A stretch of 64,000 nt of DNA, from positions 41,760-105,759 of the forward strand of contig JAYRGW010000005.1 of the NCBI GenBank assembly GCA_041907665.1. Direction: 5' to 3'. The stretch comes from JAAYUD01 sp041907665 (GTDB lineage: Bacteria; Bacteroidota; Bacteroidia; Bacteroidales; Bacteroidaceae). This document shows, piece after piece, positions 52,192 through 62,424 of this stretch. Position 1 is the stretch's first letter. Each line of letters starts with the position of its first letter. The notes under the pieces were generated by a model that did not search any database, was not told where the DNA came from, and saw nothing but the letters and a program-made list of their open reading frames with translations. The position numbers and the translations under genes were made by a program.

Positions 52192-54126
52192 CTATTCCAG
52201 AGTTTTAAGAGGCACATACTCCAATGTTACAACAGAAGGATCAAGGTCGAGCATTTGAGTATCGGATGTAGCACAACGCTTGATCCAATAATAAAGCAAC
52301 AATATTGTCTTCTTATAAGCCGGCAATTGAATATTACGAGCAAAACGGTTGACTACAACAAAGCGGAAATCGCCCTCAATGCTGCGTTTGCGAAGAGAAG
52401 GATATCGGCTCAATAGATCGACTTGCCCCTTTTCGGCCATCTCTGCACAAATACGATGAACAAAACGGTCCATGTGCACGCCTTGCTTAAAGCCGGAATA
52501 CACGTCAAGGCGAAACATCTTGCCCGGTACAAATGTTGTCACATCATATTTAAAGAAGTAAGGTTCGTCACTACGATACAAATATACAAACCAATAAGTA
52601 TCGGCACGTTTGGGTTGCTTATTGACAAGAGAATATGCTATTTTGCTCTCAATATCATCATTGTACTTCGCACGGGTAACATATACCAGATGAGTTGCAA
52701 ATTTGGGAATCGTTTGATCTTCACAAACTTCTTTAAGCGTATCAATAATAGGTGCAATCGGTTCATATTTAGAATAATGATTCTTGATACGACGCCCATT
52801 ATACCAATTGAACATCAGAAAGAAAATACAACCCGCAATAAGTATTGTAACCCAACCTCCATGAGAGAACTTAAACATATTGGCAATAAAGAACCCGGAC
52901 TCAATGGTAATAAAAAAGAAGGTGAGCGGAATACTTATCCACATCGAATAGCGTTTGAAATGGAAATAGATGAAAAGCAACAATGTGGTTGACAACATGG
53001 TAATGGTAATAGATAGACCATATGCCGCCTCCATATTCGACGAAGATCCGAAAACGAGTACAATAATAATGCAAAGCACCATTAATGTATAATTTATCTG
53101 AGGAATAAACATCTGTCCCTTTACTTGGGTAGGATATTTAATGCGAATATTTGGCCAAAGGTCAAGCGAAATAGCTTCGCTGACAATCGTAAACGAACCA
53201 CTAATAAGTGCCTGACTAGCAATAATTGCAGCCAGAGTAGCCATTATCACTCCGACCAGAGTAAACCAAGGAGGCATTATACCAAAGAAAGGATTCGCAC
53301 CAGATGCTATTTCGGCGGGGTGCCTCAATATCCAAGCTCCTTGACCTAGATAATTAATAATTAAAGTAGACTTGACAAATATCCACGAGATACGAATGTT
53401 GTGCAATCCACAATGGCCCAGATCGGAATAAAGAGCCTCTGCTCCAGTTGTACAAAGGAATACGGCTCCCAATATAATAAAAGCATCCGGAACATCTATC
53501 AACACTTTAATCGCGTAATAGGGATTAAAAGCTTTAATAATAGCGGGATATTGAAAAAACGATAAAATACCCAGCGCTCCCAGCATCAGAAACCAGACAA
53601 ACATTACCTTACCAAAAGACTTGCCGAGACGGGCAGTACCCAAAGGCTGAATAAGGAACAATGCTAAAATGATGACGACAACAACAAACTCTACGGGGAT
53701 AGACGGAAACAAATGTCCAAGTCCTTCAACAGACGAAGTCACTGTAATAGCAGGAGTGATAACTCCATCTGCAAGCAGCGTAGCAGCTCCTATGATAGCA
53801 ATGACATAAGTCCACCTATATTTTTTTCGAATAAGAGCAAACAGAGAAAGAATTCCTCCCTCACCTTTATTATCTGCCCGAAGTGTCACAACTACATACT
53901 TAACAGTAGTCTGTATCGTTAATGTCCAAATAACACAAGATATAGATCCGATAATATAATCGGGTTTTGTATAAAGGTGCCCCGGAAGTAATCCCGTAAC
54001 GATTGCTTTCATTACGTATAATGGGGAAGTACCTATATCTCCATAAACAATACCTATCGCCATAAAGATACCCATCAATCCGAAGGGTACTATACGCTCT
54101 TGTTTGCAACTGTTTCCTAAAAACAT
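52192..54126 (-). CDS. kup: KUP/HAK family potassium uptake protein
   Basis: A 644-residue inner-membrane K+ transporter. The N-terminal GIVYGDIGTSPLYVMKAI, near residue 26, is the KUP signature. About 12 membrane segments occupy the first 440 residues, and a cytoplasmic C-terminal domain of about 190 residues follows. The length and order of features match E. coli Kup. A TAATTTTG box lies 32 bases upstream. The gene is not overlapped by its neighbours. Confidence 0.94.
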   Translation of the reverse strand: MFLGNSCKQERIVPFGLMGIFMAIGIVYGDIGTSPLYVMKAIVTGLLPGHLYTKPDYIIGSISCVIWTLTIQTTVKYVVVTLRADNKGEGGILSLFALIRKKYRWTYVIAIIGAATLLADGVITPAITVTSSVEGLGHLFPSIPVEFVVVVIILALFLIQPLGTARLGKSFGKVMFVWFLMLGALGILSFFQYPAIIKAFNPYYAIKVLIDVPDAFIILGAVFLCTTGAEALYSDLGHCGLHNIRISWIFVKSTLIINYLGQGAWILRHPAEIASGANPFFGIMPPWFTLVGVIMATLAAIIASQALISGSFTIVSEAISLDLWPNIRIKYPTQVKGQMFIPQINYTLMVLCIIIVLVFGSSSNMEAAYGLSITITMLSTTLLLFIYFHFKRYSMWISIPLTFFFITIESGFFIANMFKFSHGGWVTILIAGCIFFLMFNWYNGRRIKNHYSKYEPIAPIIDTLKEVCEDQTIPKFATHLVYVTRAKYNDDIESKIAYSLVNKQPKRADTYWFVYLYRSDEPYFFKYDVTTFVPGKMFRLDVYSGFKQGVHMDRFVHRICAEMAEKGQVDLLSRYPSLRKRSIEGDFRFVVVNRFARNIQLPAYKKTILLLYYWIKRCATSDTQMLDLDPSVVTLEYVPLKTLE

Positions 54127-54157
54127 AGCGATAAAATAAGAATTAATAAATCGGCCG

Positions 54158-54165
54158 CAAAATTA
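54158..54165 (-). promoter_or_regulatory. -7 box upstream of kup
   Basis: The minus strand reads TAATTTTG, 32 bases before the kup ATG and just past the miaA stop. I see no clear -33 TTTG. Confidence 0.4.
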
Positions 54166-54170
54166 CACAT

Positions 54171-55127
54171 TTAATATGACTTTTCTATACTATTCTTTTG
54201 AAATATAATGGACGATATGTAGTCAATAATCTCTTTCTGATCATTTTCGGGATGAAACCAATGAATGTCCTCATCTTTCTTATACCATGTCATCTGCTTT
54301 CGAGAATAAATACGTGAATTCTGTTTTATTTTCTCTACTGCAAAAGGTAGTGTCCACGTTCCATCCAAGTAGTTGAAGAGTTCTTTGTATCCTACCGTAT
54401 TAAGAGAGTTGTTTGTACGATAAGGATAAACCCGACGCGCTTCGTCAAGAAGCCCTTGTTGCATCATATTATCAACCCGCAGGTTAATACGTTCATAAAG
54501 TTCCTCGCGAGGACGAGTCAATCCGATTTTCAATATATCAAATGAACGTTTTTTGTTAGGGCGAGTACGCAATGAGCTGTAAGTACCCCCTGTGGTATAG
54601 CAGATTTCTAAAGCATGAATCACTCGCTTGGGATTCTTCAAATCAACTTGTCTATAGTACTCCGGATCACGAAGTTTAAGTTCTGCACATAGACTATCCA
54701 ATCCCTCATCTGCATAACGCTGCTTTATCATCGTACGTATATCATCCGGGATATTGGGTATATCATCAATCCCTTTACACACAGCATCTATATACATCAT
54801 CGACCCGCCGGTCATGATTGCGACATTCTTTTCTTTGAAAAGTGCGTCAAGTAATGCAACAACTTCCGATTCAAACTGTGCAGCACTATAATAATCTTCT
54901 AGCTTAAGATTGCCTACAAAATAATGTTTAGCCATTGCCAACTGCTCTTCGGTAGGTGCCGCCGTACCTATCTTCAGATCAGCATAAAGTTGGCGCGAAT
55001 CGGCAGATATAATATCAGTATGAAGCAACTGGGCAAGACGAATACTAATATCAGTCTTGCCCACTCCTGTAGGTCCTATCAATACGATAAGTGTAGGTTT
55101 TTCTTTAGAATGAAGTATTTTCTCCAT
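54171..55127 (-). CDS. miaA: tRNA dimethylallyltransferase
   Basis: A 318-residue enzyme that adds a dimethylallyl group to A37 of tRNAs reading codons that start with U. The P-loop GPTGVGKTDIS is at residues 18-28, and DIISADSRQLY follows near 38. Later motifs such as NPKRVIHALE and GTYSSLRT also fit. The length is normal. It overlaps the upstream PRiA4-like gene by 23 bases, so it is probably coupled to it. Confidence 0.95.
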   Translation of the reverse strand: MEKILHSKEKPTLIVLIGPTGVGKTDISIRLAQLLHTDIISADSRQLYADLKIGTAAPTEEQLAMAKHYFVGNLKLEDYYSAAQFESEVVALLDALFKEKNVAIMTGGSMMYIDAVCKGIDDIPNIPDDIRTMIKQRYADEGLDSLCAELKLRDPEYYRQVDLKNPKRVIHALEICYTTGGTYSSLRTRPNKKRSFDILKIGLTRPREELYERINLRVDNMMQQGLLDEARRVYPYRTNNSLNTVGYKELFNYLDGTWTLPFAVEKIKQNSRIYSRKQMTWYKKDEDIHWFHPENDQKEIIDYISSIIFQKNSIEKSY

Positions 55128-55656
55128 CTACTCCAAACCCCTCCTGATCAAGATCTTCTTCGTTGTATTCATTATCGCCATAGAAGTTCTCGTCCATATC
55201 GTCTGTCGCATTATTTAGATTCACCGCTGAAACATTTTCATTAAAATCGACCTTCTGCTTAGGAGGTTCGCCTTCCGAGCGAACACACTTGGCCTCTTTC
55301 ATGCTTTTATGAGTAATGACATCGGCAAGCTCTATAAAAAAGCTGCGCTCCGTAAGGACATCAAAAACATAAGTCAATTTTTGTTTCTTTTCTTCAATGA
55401 ATTCACTCAAGCGAGTATCTTTCATCGCAAACGACTCCTCTTCACTAAATGAGTCATCCATGTTCTCGAGTGTAATTTCTCTTTCGCGCTCCCAATTTTC
55501 ATCACAGATAAAAAAGGATGTTAGTTCGTCATCGGTATAACCTACGCTTTTGAGAATAGCTACATGAAAATCATAAAATGTAGCTTCCGGATCAATTTCA
55601 ATCTCACGAACAAAGTCATCAGACTCGTCGGATACCAATCTAAATTTATAAATCAT
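55105..55656 (-). CDS. PRiA4/IS1096-ORF-like acidic protein
   Basis: A 183-residue soluble acidic protein. The N-terminal part (MIYKFRLVSDESDDFVREIEID, cut at residue 22) and the FYDFHVAILKSVGYTDDELTSFFI stretch resemble the plasmid pRiA4b ORF3-like fold, whose function is not known. The C-terminal 60 residues are rich in Asp, Glu and Asn and look disordered. It lies between lpxA (24 bases) and miaA (23-base overlap) and belongs to the same operon. Confidence 0.75.
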   Translation of the reverse strand: MIYKFRLVSDESDDFVREIEIDPEATFYDFHVAILKSVGYTDDELTSFFICDENWEREREITLENMDDSFSEEESFAMKDTRLSEFIEEKKQKLTYVFDVLTERSFFIELADVITHKSMKEAKCVRSEGEPPKQKVDFNENVSAVNLNNATDDMDENFYGDNEYNEEDLDQEGFGVDGENTSF

Positions 55657-55680
55657 ATCAGTACTTTTAAGATCTTTTTT

Positions 55681-56448
55681 CTACTTAATGATACCGCGTT
55701 TCGAACTGCGTATGAAATTTATAATGTATTCAATATCCTTACTCATCGGGATTTCCTTCTCAACTTTTGCAACTGCTTCTGTGATATTCAATCCACTTTG
55801 ATAAATAAGACGATATACATTATGAATATCCTCTATTTGTTCATTCGTATATTGTCTACGACGCAATCCAACCAAATTGATTCCCGAATATTCTATAGGA
55901 TCACGACCGGCAATGATGAACGGTGGAATATCTTTACTAAAACGACAACCACCTTGAACCATTACATAACCGCCAACATGACAAAATTGATGGCACAGAA
56001 CAGATGCGCTGATTATAGCATTATCATCAACAATTACTTCTCCACCAAATTTTGTACTGTTACCAATAATACAGTTACTGCCGATAATACAATCATGAGC
56101 AACGTGCACAGTTTCCATCAACAGATTATTATTGCCAACCACAGTTTTGCCTTTCGCAGCAGTACCACGGTTGATCGTCACATTTTCACGAATTTTATTA
56201 TTATCGCCTATTTCGACGGTAGTTTCTTCTCCACAGAACTTCAAGTCCTGAGGTATGGCACCGATAACAGCTCCGGGAAAAATTGTATTTCCATTACCAA
56301 TACGAGAACCATACAAAATATTGACATTGGGCATAATGACGTTATTATCGCCAATTACTACATTCTTATCGATATAAACAAATGGACCGATCTCGACATT
56401 TTCTCCGATCTTAGCATCAGGATGTATATAAGCTAATGGATTTATCAT
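55681..56448 (-). CDS. lpxA: UDP-N-acetylglucosamine acyltransferase
   Basis: A 255-residue left-handed beta-helix enzyme that starts lipid A synthesis by acylating UDP-GlcNAc. Hexapeptide repeats fill the first 190 residues (IHPDAKIGENVEIGPFVYID), with the catalytic histidine probably in METVHVAHDC. The C-terminal helical part follows. It lies 17 bases after lpxC-fabZ. Confidence 0.95.
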   Translation of the reverse strand: MINPLAYIHPDAKIGENVEIGPFVYIDKNVVIGDNNVIMPNVNILYGSRIGNGNTIFPGAVIGAIPQDLKFCGEETTVEIGDNNKIRENVTINRGTAAKGKTVVGNNNLLMETVHVAHDCIIGSNCIIGNSTKFGGEVIVDDNAIISASVLCHQFCHVGGYVMVQGGCRFSKDIPPFIIAGRDPIEYSGINLVGLRRRQYTNEQIEDIHNVYRLIYQSGLNITEAVAKVEKEIPMSKDIEYIINFIRSSKRGIIK

Positions 56449-56465
56449 ATATGTTATTTAAATAT

Positions 56466-57851
56466 TTATTTATTCTTCACTATTTGCGCCATGAATTCAC
56501 ACTCACAAACCACTTTCTCACCAACGAAAGCATAGCCTTTCATTGTTGAAATGCCACGGCGTATAGGAGCTTGAAGCTCAACTTTAAATATTAACGTATC
56601 TCCGGGAACTACTTTCTGGCGGAATTTCACCCCATCAATTTTCATAAAATAGGTAGAGTAGCGTTCGGGTTCGTCCACAGAATTAAGTACTAACAATCCA
56701 CCAGTCTGTGCCATTGCCTCTACTTGCAGCACACCAGGCATAACGGGTTCTTGTGGAAAATGCCCTTGGAAGAACGGTTCATTACCGGTAACATTCTTGA
56801 TACCTACAATATAGTTTGCACCAATTTCAATAACTTTATCGACAAGCTGCATCGGATAACGGTGAGGCAAAAGTTCGCGAATGCGTTTCACATCCATCAA
56901 CGGCTCTCTTGTGCAATCGTAAATAGGAGCTTGAATCTCATGCTTACGAATTTCACGCCGCATCTGGCGGGCAAATTTATTATTGATAGTATGTCCCGGA
57001 CGGGTAGCAATAATACGTCCACGAATAGGTTTGCCTATCAAAGCCAAATCACCAATAATATCGAGCAATTTATGACGGGCACATTCATTTGGCCATACCA
57101 AAGGATGATGATTAATATATCCGAGTTGATCGGCATCCATATGAGGAACGCCCATTACATCTGCAAGCTTGTCAAAATTCTCTTGAGGCATCCGTTTCTC
57201 GTATATGACAATAGCATTATCCAAGTCGCCACCTTTGATAAGACCAGCAGAGAGCAACGGCTCTATTTCGCGCACAAAGACATAAGTGCGACTAGCAGAT
57301 ATTTCTTCCTTGAACTTACTCATATCCTCCAATGTAGCATACGAATAAGGAAGAATTTCTGAATTATAAGAAATAAGAACATTTAAACTGAAATTCTCAT
57401 CGGGCAAAACAATGATCGAAGAGCCTGTCTTTTCATCACGAAATTCCAGTTTAGATTTAATAATGAAAAAATCTTTTATTGCATTCTGCTCTATAGTACC
57501 AACCTTTTCAATTCCTTCGACAAAATATTTAGCACTTCCATCCAAAATAGGAAATTCAGGGCCATCTACTTGAATAAGGCAGTTGTCTATACCAGATGCA
57601 TAAAGCGCAGCCATACCGTGTTCAATAGTACTGACGCGAACTCCTTTTTCTTCAATAACAGTGCCACGAGTCGTTTCCACGACATTGTCGGCAATAGCTT
57701 CAATAACAGGATGCCCTTCCACATCCGTACGCTCAATTTTATAGCCGAAGTTATCAGGCGCCGGATTCAACGTGACAGTCACATTTTTGCCTGTATGAAG
57801 CCCTTTACCACTTAGAGTGAAGCTTTCTTTTAGAGTCTTTTGTTTTATCAT
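56466..57851 (-). CDS. lpxC/fabZ: LpxC-FabZ fusion (UDP-3-O-acyl-GlcNAc deacetylase / 3-hydroxyacyl-ACP dehydratase)
   Basis: A 461-residue two-domain protein. The N-terminal LpxC domain (about 1-300) has TLKESFTLSGKGLHTGK, a zinc-site HGMAALYASGIDN near residue 78, and KLLDIIGDLALIGKPI near 240. The C-terminal FabZ domain (about 310-461) has LLPHRYPMQLVDKV and the hot-dog active-site stretch GHFPQEPVMPGVLQVEAMAQ. The fusion links lipid A deacetylation to fatty-acid dehydration and is standard in Bacteroidetes, so it is not a novelty here. It starts two bases after lpxD. Confidence 0.95.
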   Translation of the reverse strand: MIKQKTLKESFTLSGKGLHTGKNVTVTLNPAPDNFGYKIERTDVEGHPVIEAIADNVVETTRGTVIEEKGVRVSTIEHGMAALYASGIDNCLIQVDGPEFPILDGSAKYFVEGIEKVGTIEQNAIKDFFIIKSKLEFRDEKTGSSIIVLPDENFSLNVLISYNSEILPYSYATLEDMSKFKEEISASRTYVFVREIEPLLSAGLIKGGDLDNAIVIYEKRMPQENFDKLADVMGVPHMDADQLGYINHHPLVWPNECARHKLLDIIGDLALIGKPIRGRIIATRPGHTINNKFARQMRREIRKHEIQAPIYDCTREPLMDVKRIRELLPHRYPMQLVDKVIEIGANYIVGIKNVTGNEPFFQGHFPQEPVMPGVLQVEAMAQTGGLLVLNSVDEPERYSTYFMKIDGVKFRQKVVPGDTLIFKVELQAPIRRGISTMKGYAFVGEKVVCECEFMAQIVKNK

Positions 57852-57853
57852 CT

Positions 57854-58894
57854 TTATTTGTTAAGTTTTTCTTTTAATTCATTTATTTCTTTACGCATAG
57901 CGTTTAACTCGGCATACATATCAGGCAGACGTTTGAATACAGCAGATGATTTCATCCATCCTTTGGCATCATATGCAGGTGAACCAATAATAACTTGGCC
58001 TGATTTCACATTGCTACCTATACCAGCTTGAGCCCCACAATAGACTTTATCTCCGAGATGGATATGTCCGGCAACTCCGACTTGACCGCCAAACATACAC
58101 CAACTGCCTATCTTTGTCGACCCCGCAATACCACACTGAGCAGCCATCACCGTATTGGAACCTATTTCATCATTATGAGCTATTTGAATAAGATTATCAA
58201 GCTTCGTTCCAGAATGAACGATGGTATGTCCCATTGTAGCCCTATCGACACACGTATTGGCACCAATCTCAACATTATCTTCTATGTCAACGATACCAAT
58301 TTGAGGTATTTTATCATATCCACTTTGAGCTGGAGCGAAACCAAAGCCATCGGCACCAATAACACAGCCCGAATGAAGAATACAGCTATTACCTATACGG
58401 CAATCATGGTAAATATTAACGTTCGAGTAAAGTAATGAGTCATTACCAATCTTCACATTATCACCCACAAAAGAATGGGGATAGATTTGAGTATTATCAC
58501 CAATCTCTGCATTTTCTCCGACATAGGCAAAAGCTCCAATATAGACATTCTGACCAACTTTAGCCGTCGAAGCGACAAATGCTAAAGGATCAACACCAAA
58601 TTTCTTCGGTTTGGATGCTTCATACAAAGTTAGCAACTGGGCCAAGCTTTCATAAGCATTATCCACCTTTATCAAAGTGGCCTTTACTTCATGGTCAGGT
58701 TCAAATGTTTTGTTTACCAATACGATCGACGATGCGGTATCGTAAATATAAGATGTATATTTCGGATTTGATAGAAACGAAATAGCGCCTGGTACTCCTT
58801 CTTCTATCTTAGCAAAAGTATGAACTGTTGCATTTTCATCGCCAACAACCTCTCCTTTGAGATATGCAGCAATCTGTTTAGCCGAAAATTCCAT
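57854..58894 (-). CDS. lpxD: UDP-3-O-(3-hydroxyacyl)glucosamine N-acyltransferase
   Basis: A 346-residue enzyme of the third lipid A step. The N-terminal uridine-binding domain spans about residues 1-100 (EFSAKQIAAYLKGEVVGDE), the hexapeptide-repeat helix about 105-315, and a C-terminal helix (YAELNAMRKEINELKEKLNK) trimerises the protein. The catalytic histidine is probably in NLIQIAHNDEIG. It opens the lpxD-lpxC/fabZ-lpxA run. Confidence 0.95.
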   Translation of the reverse strand: MEFSAKQIAAYLKGEVVGDENATVHTFAKIEEGVPGAISFLSNPKYTSYIYDTASSIVLVNKTFEPDHEVKATLIKVDNAYESLAQLLTLYEASKPKKFGVDPLAFVASTAKVGQNVYIGAFAYVGENAEIGDNTQIYPHSFVGDNVKIGNDSLLYSNVNIYHDCRIGNSCILHSGCVIGADGFGFAPAQSGYDKIPQIGIVDIEDNVEIGANTCVDRATMGHTIVHSGTKLDNLIQIAHNDEIGSNTVMAAQCGIAGSTKIGSWCMFGGQVGVAGHIHLGDKVYCGAQAGIGSNVKSGQVIIGSPAYDAKGWMKSSAVFKRLPDMYAELNAMRKEINELKEKLNK

Positions 58895-59008
58895 AATTTC
58901 TATTGTTTATAATATTGATTTACTTATGTTTTTGCAGTCAAACCAATATATTGAGTCTGCAAATAACGTACTTTTTTTTATCATATCATTGCCATTCTTT
59001 AATTTTTT

Positions 59009-60241
59009 TTATTCGTTAAGTAATCTCAAATAGCAAAGATAATTTTTTCTGATTTTCTTAGAAAGCAACGAAATATTTAACATATCCGATGCTTCTGCAA
59101 TATTTTTTATTGTTCCATCCTTATATATAATATCAATACTGTCGTCCTTCTCATCATACATATTTTTCTCTATCGGATGAATTGCAAAGAAATAATTCGC
59201 TTCGTCAAGAGTAATATCCATAGCAGTAGTTATACGCTTCTGAAGTGAAGTTATTTTCTCCTCACTTACTTGTTTATCCGTGATTTCTACTTTAAATATA
59301 CGTCGATTGATAATATCACTGCTCAGTCTTGATAATATTTTATCTGAATGCGAACTCCACACTTTCAGTGCACACCACACATCACTGTCATCCAACTCGA
59401 CAAAATGTTCCAAGCATGATTCTTCGGAAAGGAAAGATGATTTTGAAATATTGTTGCAGAGAAAATATTTCAGCGCCGGCGAACAAAACAGTTCTACACC
59501 TTTTTGGGCCAATTCTTTAGCACGGAGTAATGTTTTAATGAGCATTTGCTCACACGCGACGGATGTTTTATGAAGATATACCTGCCAATACATTAAACGG
59601 CGGGCTGTTAGAAAATTTTCTATCGAATAAATACCTTTCGATTCAATAACCAAATGATCATCTTTCACATCAAGCATTTTGATAATGCGGGCAGAACCAA
59701 TATTACCTTCTACAACGCCAGTATAAAAGCTATCACGCCTCAGATAGTCCAATCTATCCACATCCAGTTGACCACTAACCAATTGATGTAAAAAACGCTT
59801 GGAGTATTCATCTTTAAATATTTCGATGGCCAGATCCAGCTTCCCTCCCATCTCTACATTTATACGATTCATCAGCATCAGCGATATTTCTTCGTGAGAA
59901 ATACCTTCTACGATAACCTCTTCCAATACGTGAGAGAATGGGCCGTGCCCTAAATCGTGCATCAATATGGCAGCTTCTACAGCCTCAGCTTCATCGCTTG
60001 TGATTTCAATTCCTTTGGCCGAAAGATGTAACAAAGCCTCGCTCATCAGATAGAATGCTCCCAAAGAATGCTGAAATCTTGTATGCTGGGCACCCGGATA
60101 TACAACAGACGAAAGTCCCATCTGCTTAATACGAGCTAGTCGCTGCATATATGGATGGTTTATAATATCCAGCAGCAAACCCTCTGAGACATTTATAAAG
60201 CCGAATACCGGATCATTTACTATTTTACGTTTCTGAATCAT
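59009..60241 (-). CDS. HD-domain phosphohydrolase
   Basis: A 410-residue protein from ATG 60241 (MIQKRKIVNDPVFGFINVSE); a longer frame to 60358 would overlap pyrF and is unlikely. The HD motif is complete: the first His in HTRFQHSLGAF near residue 53, then MHDLGHGPFSHVLE near 94, and the late Asp in DVDRLDYLRRDSF near 180. The family resembles dGTPase-like and YpgQ-type nucleotide hydrolases. The substrate is not assigned. It lies 16 bases after pyrF and 114 bases before lpxD. Confidence 0.88.
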   Translation of the reverse strand: MIQKRKIVNDPVFGFINVSEGLLLDIINHPYMQRLARIKQMGLSSVVYPGAQHTRFQHSLGAFYLMSEALLHLSAKGIEITSDEAEAVEAAILMHDLGHGPFSHVLEEVIVEGISHEEISLMLMNRINVEMGGKLDLAIEIFKDEYSKRFLHQLVSGQLDVDRLDYLRRDSFYTGVVEGNIGSARIIKMLDVKDDHLVIESKGIYSIENFLTARRLMYWQVYLHKTSVACEQMLIKTLLRAKELAQKGVELFCSPALKYFLCNNISKSSFLSEESCLEHFVELDDSDVWCALKVWSSHSDKILSRLSSDIINRRIFKVEITDKQVSEEKITSLQKRITTAMDITLDEANYFFAIHPIEKNMYDEKDDSIDIIYKDGTIKNIAEASDMLNISLLSKKIRKNYLCYLRLLNE

Positions 60242-60257
60242 TGAAACATATATTAGA

Positions 60258-61088
60258 TTACAACAGTCTATTTTTGACCAATTGGATTTCCATTTGCTGT
60301 TGCAATTTATGAGCTTCTTCGGCAGCAGATATTGCAAAGTCTTTACTGTTATCGGCATAAATGATGCCTCGAGAAGAATTAACGATCAGGCCGCATTGGC
60401 TATTCATTCCATATTTACAAACTTCTTCTAGCGAGCCACCTTGAGCGCCAACGCCCGGCACCAACAAGAAATGATTCGGAACAATACGGCGAATATCTTC
60501 AAAAGCCTGCCCTTGAGTTGCACCTACTACATACATCATTTTATCTTCAGACGCCCACCGCTGGGAGATGTTCAAAACCTTTTCGAAAAGGCATTCACCA
60601 TCACGATCAACAGATCGTTGAAAATCTTGCGAACCTTTATTGCTTGTCAAAGCTAACAGAATGACCCATTTATCCTCATACGTCAAAAACGGAGTAACAC
60701 TATCCTCGCCCATATAAGGAGCTACCGTAAGTGCATCAACATTCAAATCTTCGAAGAAAGAGCGGGCATACATTGCTGATGTATTGCCTATATCACCACG
60801 TTTGGCATCGGCAATAATAAATTGGTCAGGATAATTGGAGCGTATATATTCAATTGTCTTTTCTAAAGCAATCCAGCCCTTTACACCAAAAGCTTCATAA
60901 AAAGCCAAATTTGGTTTATAGGCGATAGAATATTCTGCGGTAGCATCTACAATCGCTTTATTGAAAGCAAATATAGGATCTTCCTCTTCCAACAAATGAT
61001 GGGGAATCTTTTTCAAATCAGTATCTAAACCCACACAAAGGAAACTCTTTTTGGATCTTATATTCTCAAATAATTGTTGTTTATCCAT
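60258..61088 (-). CDS. pyrF: Orotidine 5'-phosphate decarboxylase
   Basis: A 276-residue enzyme that makes UMP. The subfamily 2 active-site motif ADAKRGDIGNTSAMYARSFF is near residues 93-112, with the catalytic lysine and aspartates. The N-terminal FLCVGLDTDLKKIPHHL is also typical. The length fits the long form. It lies 68 bases after prfA and 16 before the HD gene. Confidence 0.95.
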   Translation of the reverse strand: MDKQQLFENIRSKKSFLCVGLDTDLKKIPHHLLEEEDPIFAFNKAIVDATAEYSIAYKPNLAFYEAFGVKGWIALEKTIEYIRSNYPDQFIIADAKRGDIGNTSAMYARSFFEDLNVDALTVAPYMGEDSVTPFLTYEDKWVILLALTSNKGSQDFQRSVDRDGECLFEKVLNISQRWASEDKMMYVVGATQGQAFEDIRRIVPNHFLLVPGVGAQGGSLEEVCKYGMNSQCGLIVNSSRGIIYADNSKDFAISAAEEAHKLQQQMEIQLVKNRLL

Positions 61089-61156
61089 TTATTTACAATA
61101 TATTATTCATTTCGATATCAAAATATTCTTCGGAACAGGGCTCTTTGTATAGCCTT

Positions 61157-62269
61157 TTATAATTCACTTTCTTTCATCCGCTCTGCATTTTCTGCAACAA
61201 TAAGATGATCGATACAATCTTGAATATTGCCATCCATGAATGCAGATAAATTGTAAATTGTATAATTAATACGATGGTCGGTTATTCGTCCTTGCGGATA
61301 ATTATATGTTCTAATCTTAGCAGAACGATCGCCCGTCGAAACCATTGTTTTACGACGTTTGGCAATATCATCTACATATTTCTGATGTTCTTGATCATAT
61401 ATTTTTGACCGTAGACGAGTTAAGGCACGCTCTTTATTTTCGGGCTGATCGCGAGTTTCCGTACACTCAATCAATATTTCTTCAACCTCATTTGTATTAG
61501 GATTCTTCCACATATAACGCAAACGAACTCCAGATTCCACCTTATTGACATTCTGTCCACCGGCACCGCCGCTTCGGAAAGTATCCCATTTTATTTCGCC
61601 TTCATTGATTTCCACATCAAAAGGTTGAGCCTCGGGAAGTATAGCCACCGAAGCAGCCGAAGTATGAACCCTACCTTGAGCTTCAGTCATCGGAACGCGC
61701 TGAACACGGTGCACTCCCGATTCATATTTCAGTGTACCATAAACTTTAGTTCCTTTCACAGTGAAAACAATTTCTTTGTATCCACCTACTGTACCCTCAC
61801 TAAAGCTCGACACTTCTACTTTCCAACCTTTCATCTCACAGTATTTGGTATACATACGAAAGAGATCTCCTGCAAATATAGCCGCTTCATCACCTCCGGC
61901 ACCGCCTCGTATTTCAACAATAGCATTACGGTCATCTTCCGGATCCTCCGGTATAAGCATCAACTTTATTTCTTCTTCCAATTGCGGAACACGTTTTTGA
62001 CTGATATCCAGCTCTTCGCGAGCCATATTTTTCAGCTCAACATCCGACTCGTTGGCAATAATCTCTTTGGCATCACTAATATTAACAAGCAGCTTTTTAT
62101 ACTCATTCCTGGCCTGCATCAAATCATCCAGTTCTTTATATTCTTTTGTAAGTTTCACATAACGCCTTTGATCTGCTATAACCGCAGGGTCTGTTATCAA
62201 TGTAGAAACCTCTTCATAACGAGCCACAAGGGTATCCAACCTATCTAAAATGGTATTATTCTCTGCCAT
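61157..62269 (-). CDS. prfA: Peptide chain release factor 1
   Basis: A 370-residue class I release factor that reads UAA and UAG. The peptidyl-transferase motif is RSGGAGGQNVNKVESG near residue 228. The RF1-type tripeptide lies in RVQRVPMTEAQGRVHTSA (PMT where PAT or PVT is usual). The coiled N-terminal domain and the length are normal. It heads the prfA-pyrF-HD-lpx run. Confidence 0.95.
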   Translation of the reverse strand: MAENNTILDRLDTLVARYEEVSTLITDPAVIADQRRYVKLTKEYKELDDLMQARNEYKKLLVNISDAKEIIANESDVELKNMAREELDISQKRVPQLEEEIKLMLIPEDPEDDRNAIVEIRGGAGGDEAAIFAGDLFRMYTKYCEMKGWKVEVSSFSEGTVGGYKEIVFTVKGTKVYGTLKYESGVHRVQRVPMTEAQGRVHTSAASVAILPEAQPFDVEINEGEIKWDTFRSGGAGGQNVNKVESGVRLRYMWKNPNTNEVEEILIECTETRDQPENKERALTRLRSKIYDQEHQKYVDDIAKRRKTMVSTGDRSAKIRTYNYPQGRITDHRINYTIYNLSAFMDGNIQDCIDHLIVAENAERMKESEL

Positions 62270-62288
62270 ATACTTTTAATTTTGGGTG

Positions 62289-62296
62289 CAAAATTA
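62289..62296 (-). promoter_or_regulatory. -7 box upstream of prfA
   Basis: The minus strand reads TAATTTTG, 20 bases before the prfA ATG. Confidence 0.4.
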
Positions 62297-62387
62297 CAAA
62301 ATATTTAATGTATTACCGAATATATTATAGCTTTTCGTTATTAGAGCCTCAAATATAAACCGATAACTAACAATAGAATAAGTTACG

Positions 62388-62421
62388 AAAAAAGCCCAAC
62401 CCTAAAAAAGTTGAGCTTTTT
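62388..62421 (-). terminator. Terminator of tRNA-Pro
   Basis: The stem is AAAAAGCTCAAC with GTTGGGCTTTTT (minus strand, 62421-62410 with 62400-62389), one G-U pair, and a T run. It starts four bases after the tRNA. Confidence 0.8.
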
Positions 62422-62424
62422 GAG

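Noticed and set aside
56466..57851. LpxC-FabZ fusion as a novelty
   Set aside because: This fusion is a well-known feature of Bacteroidetes.
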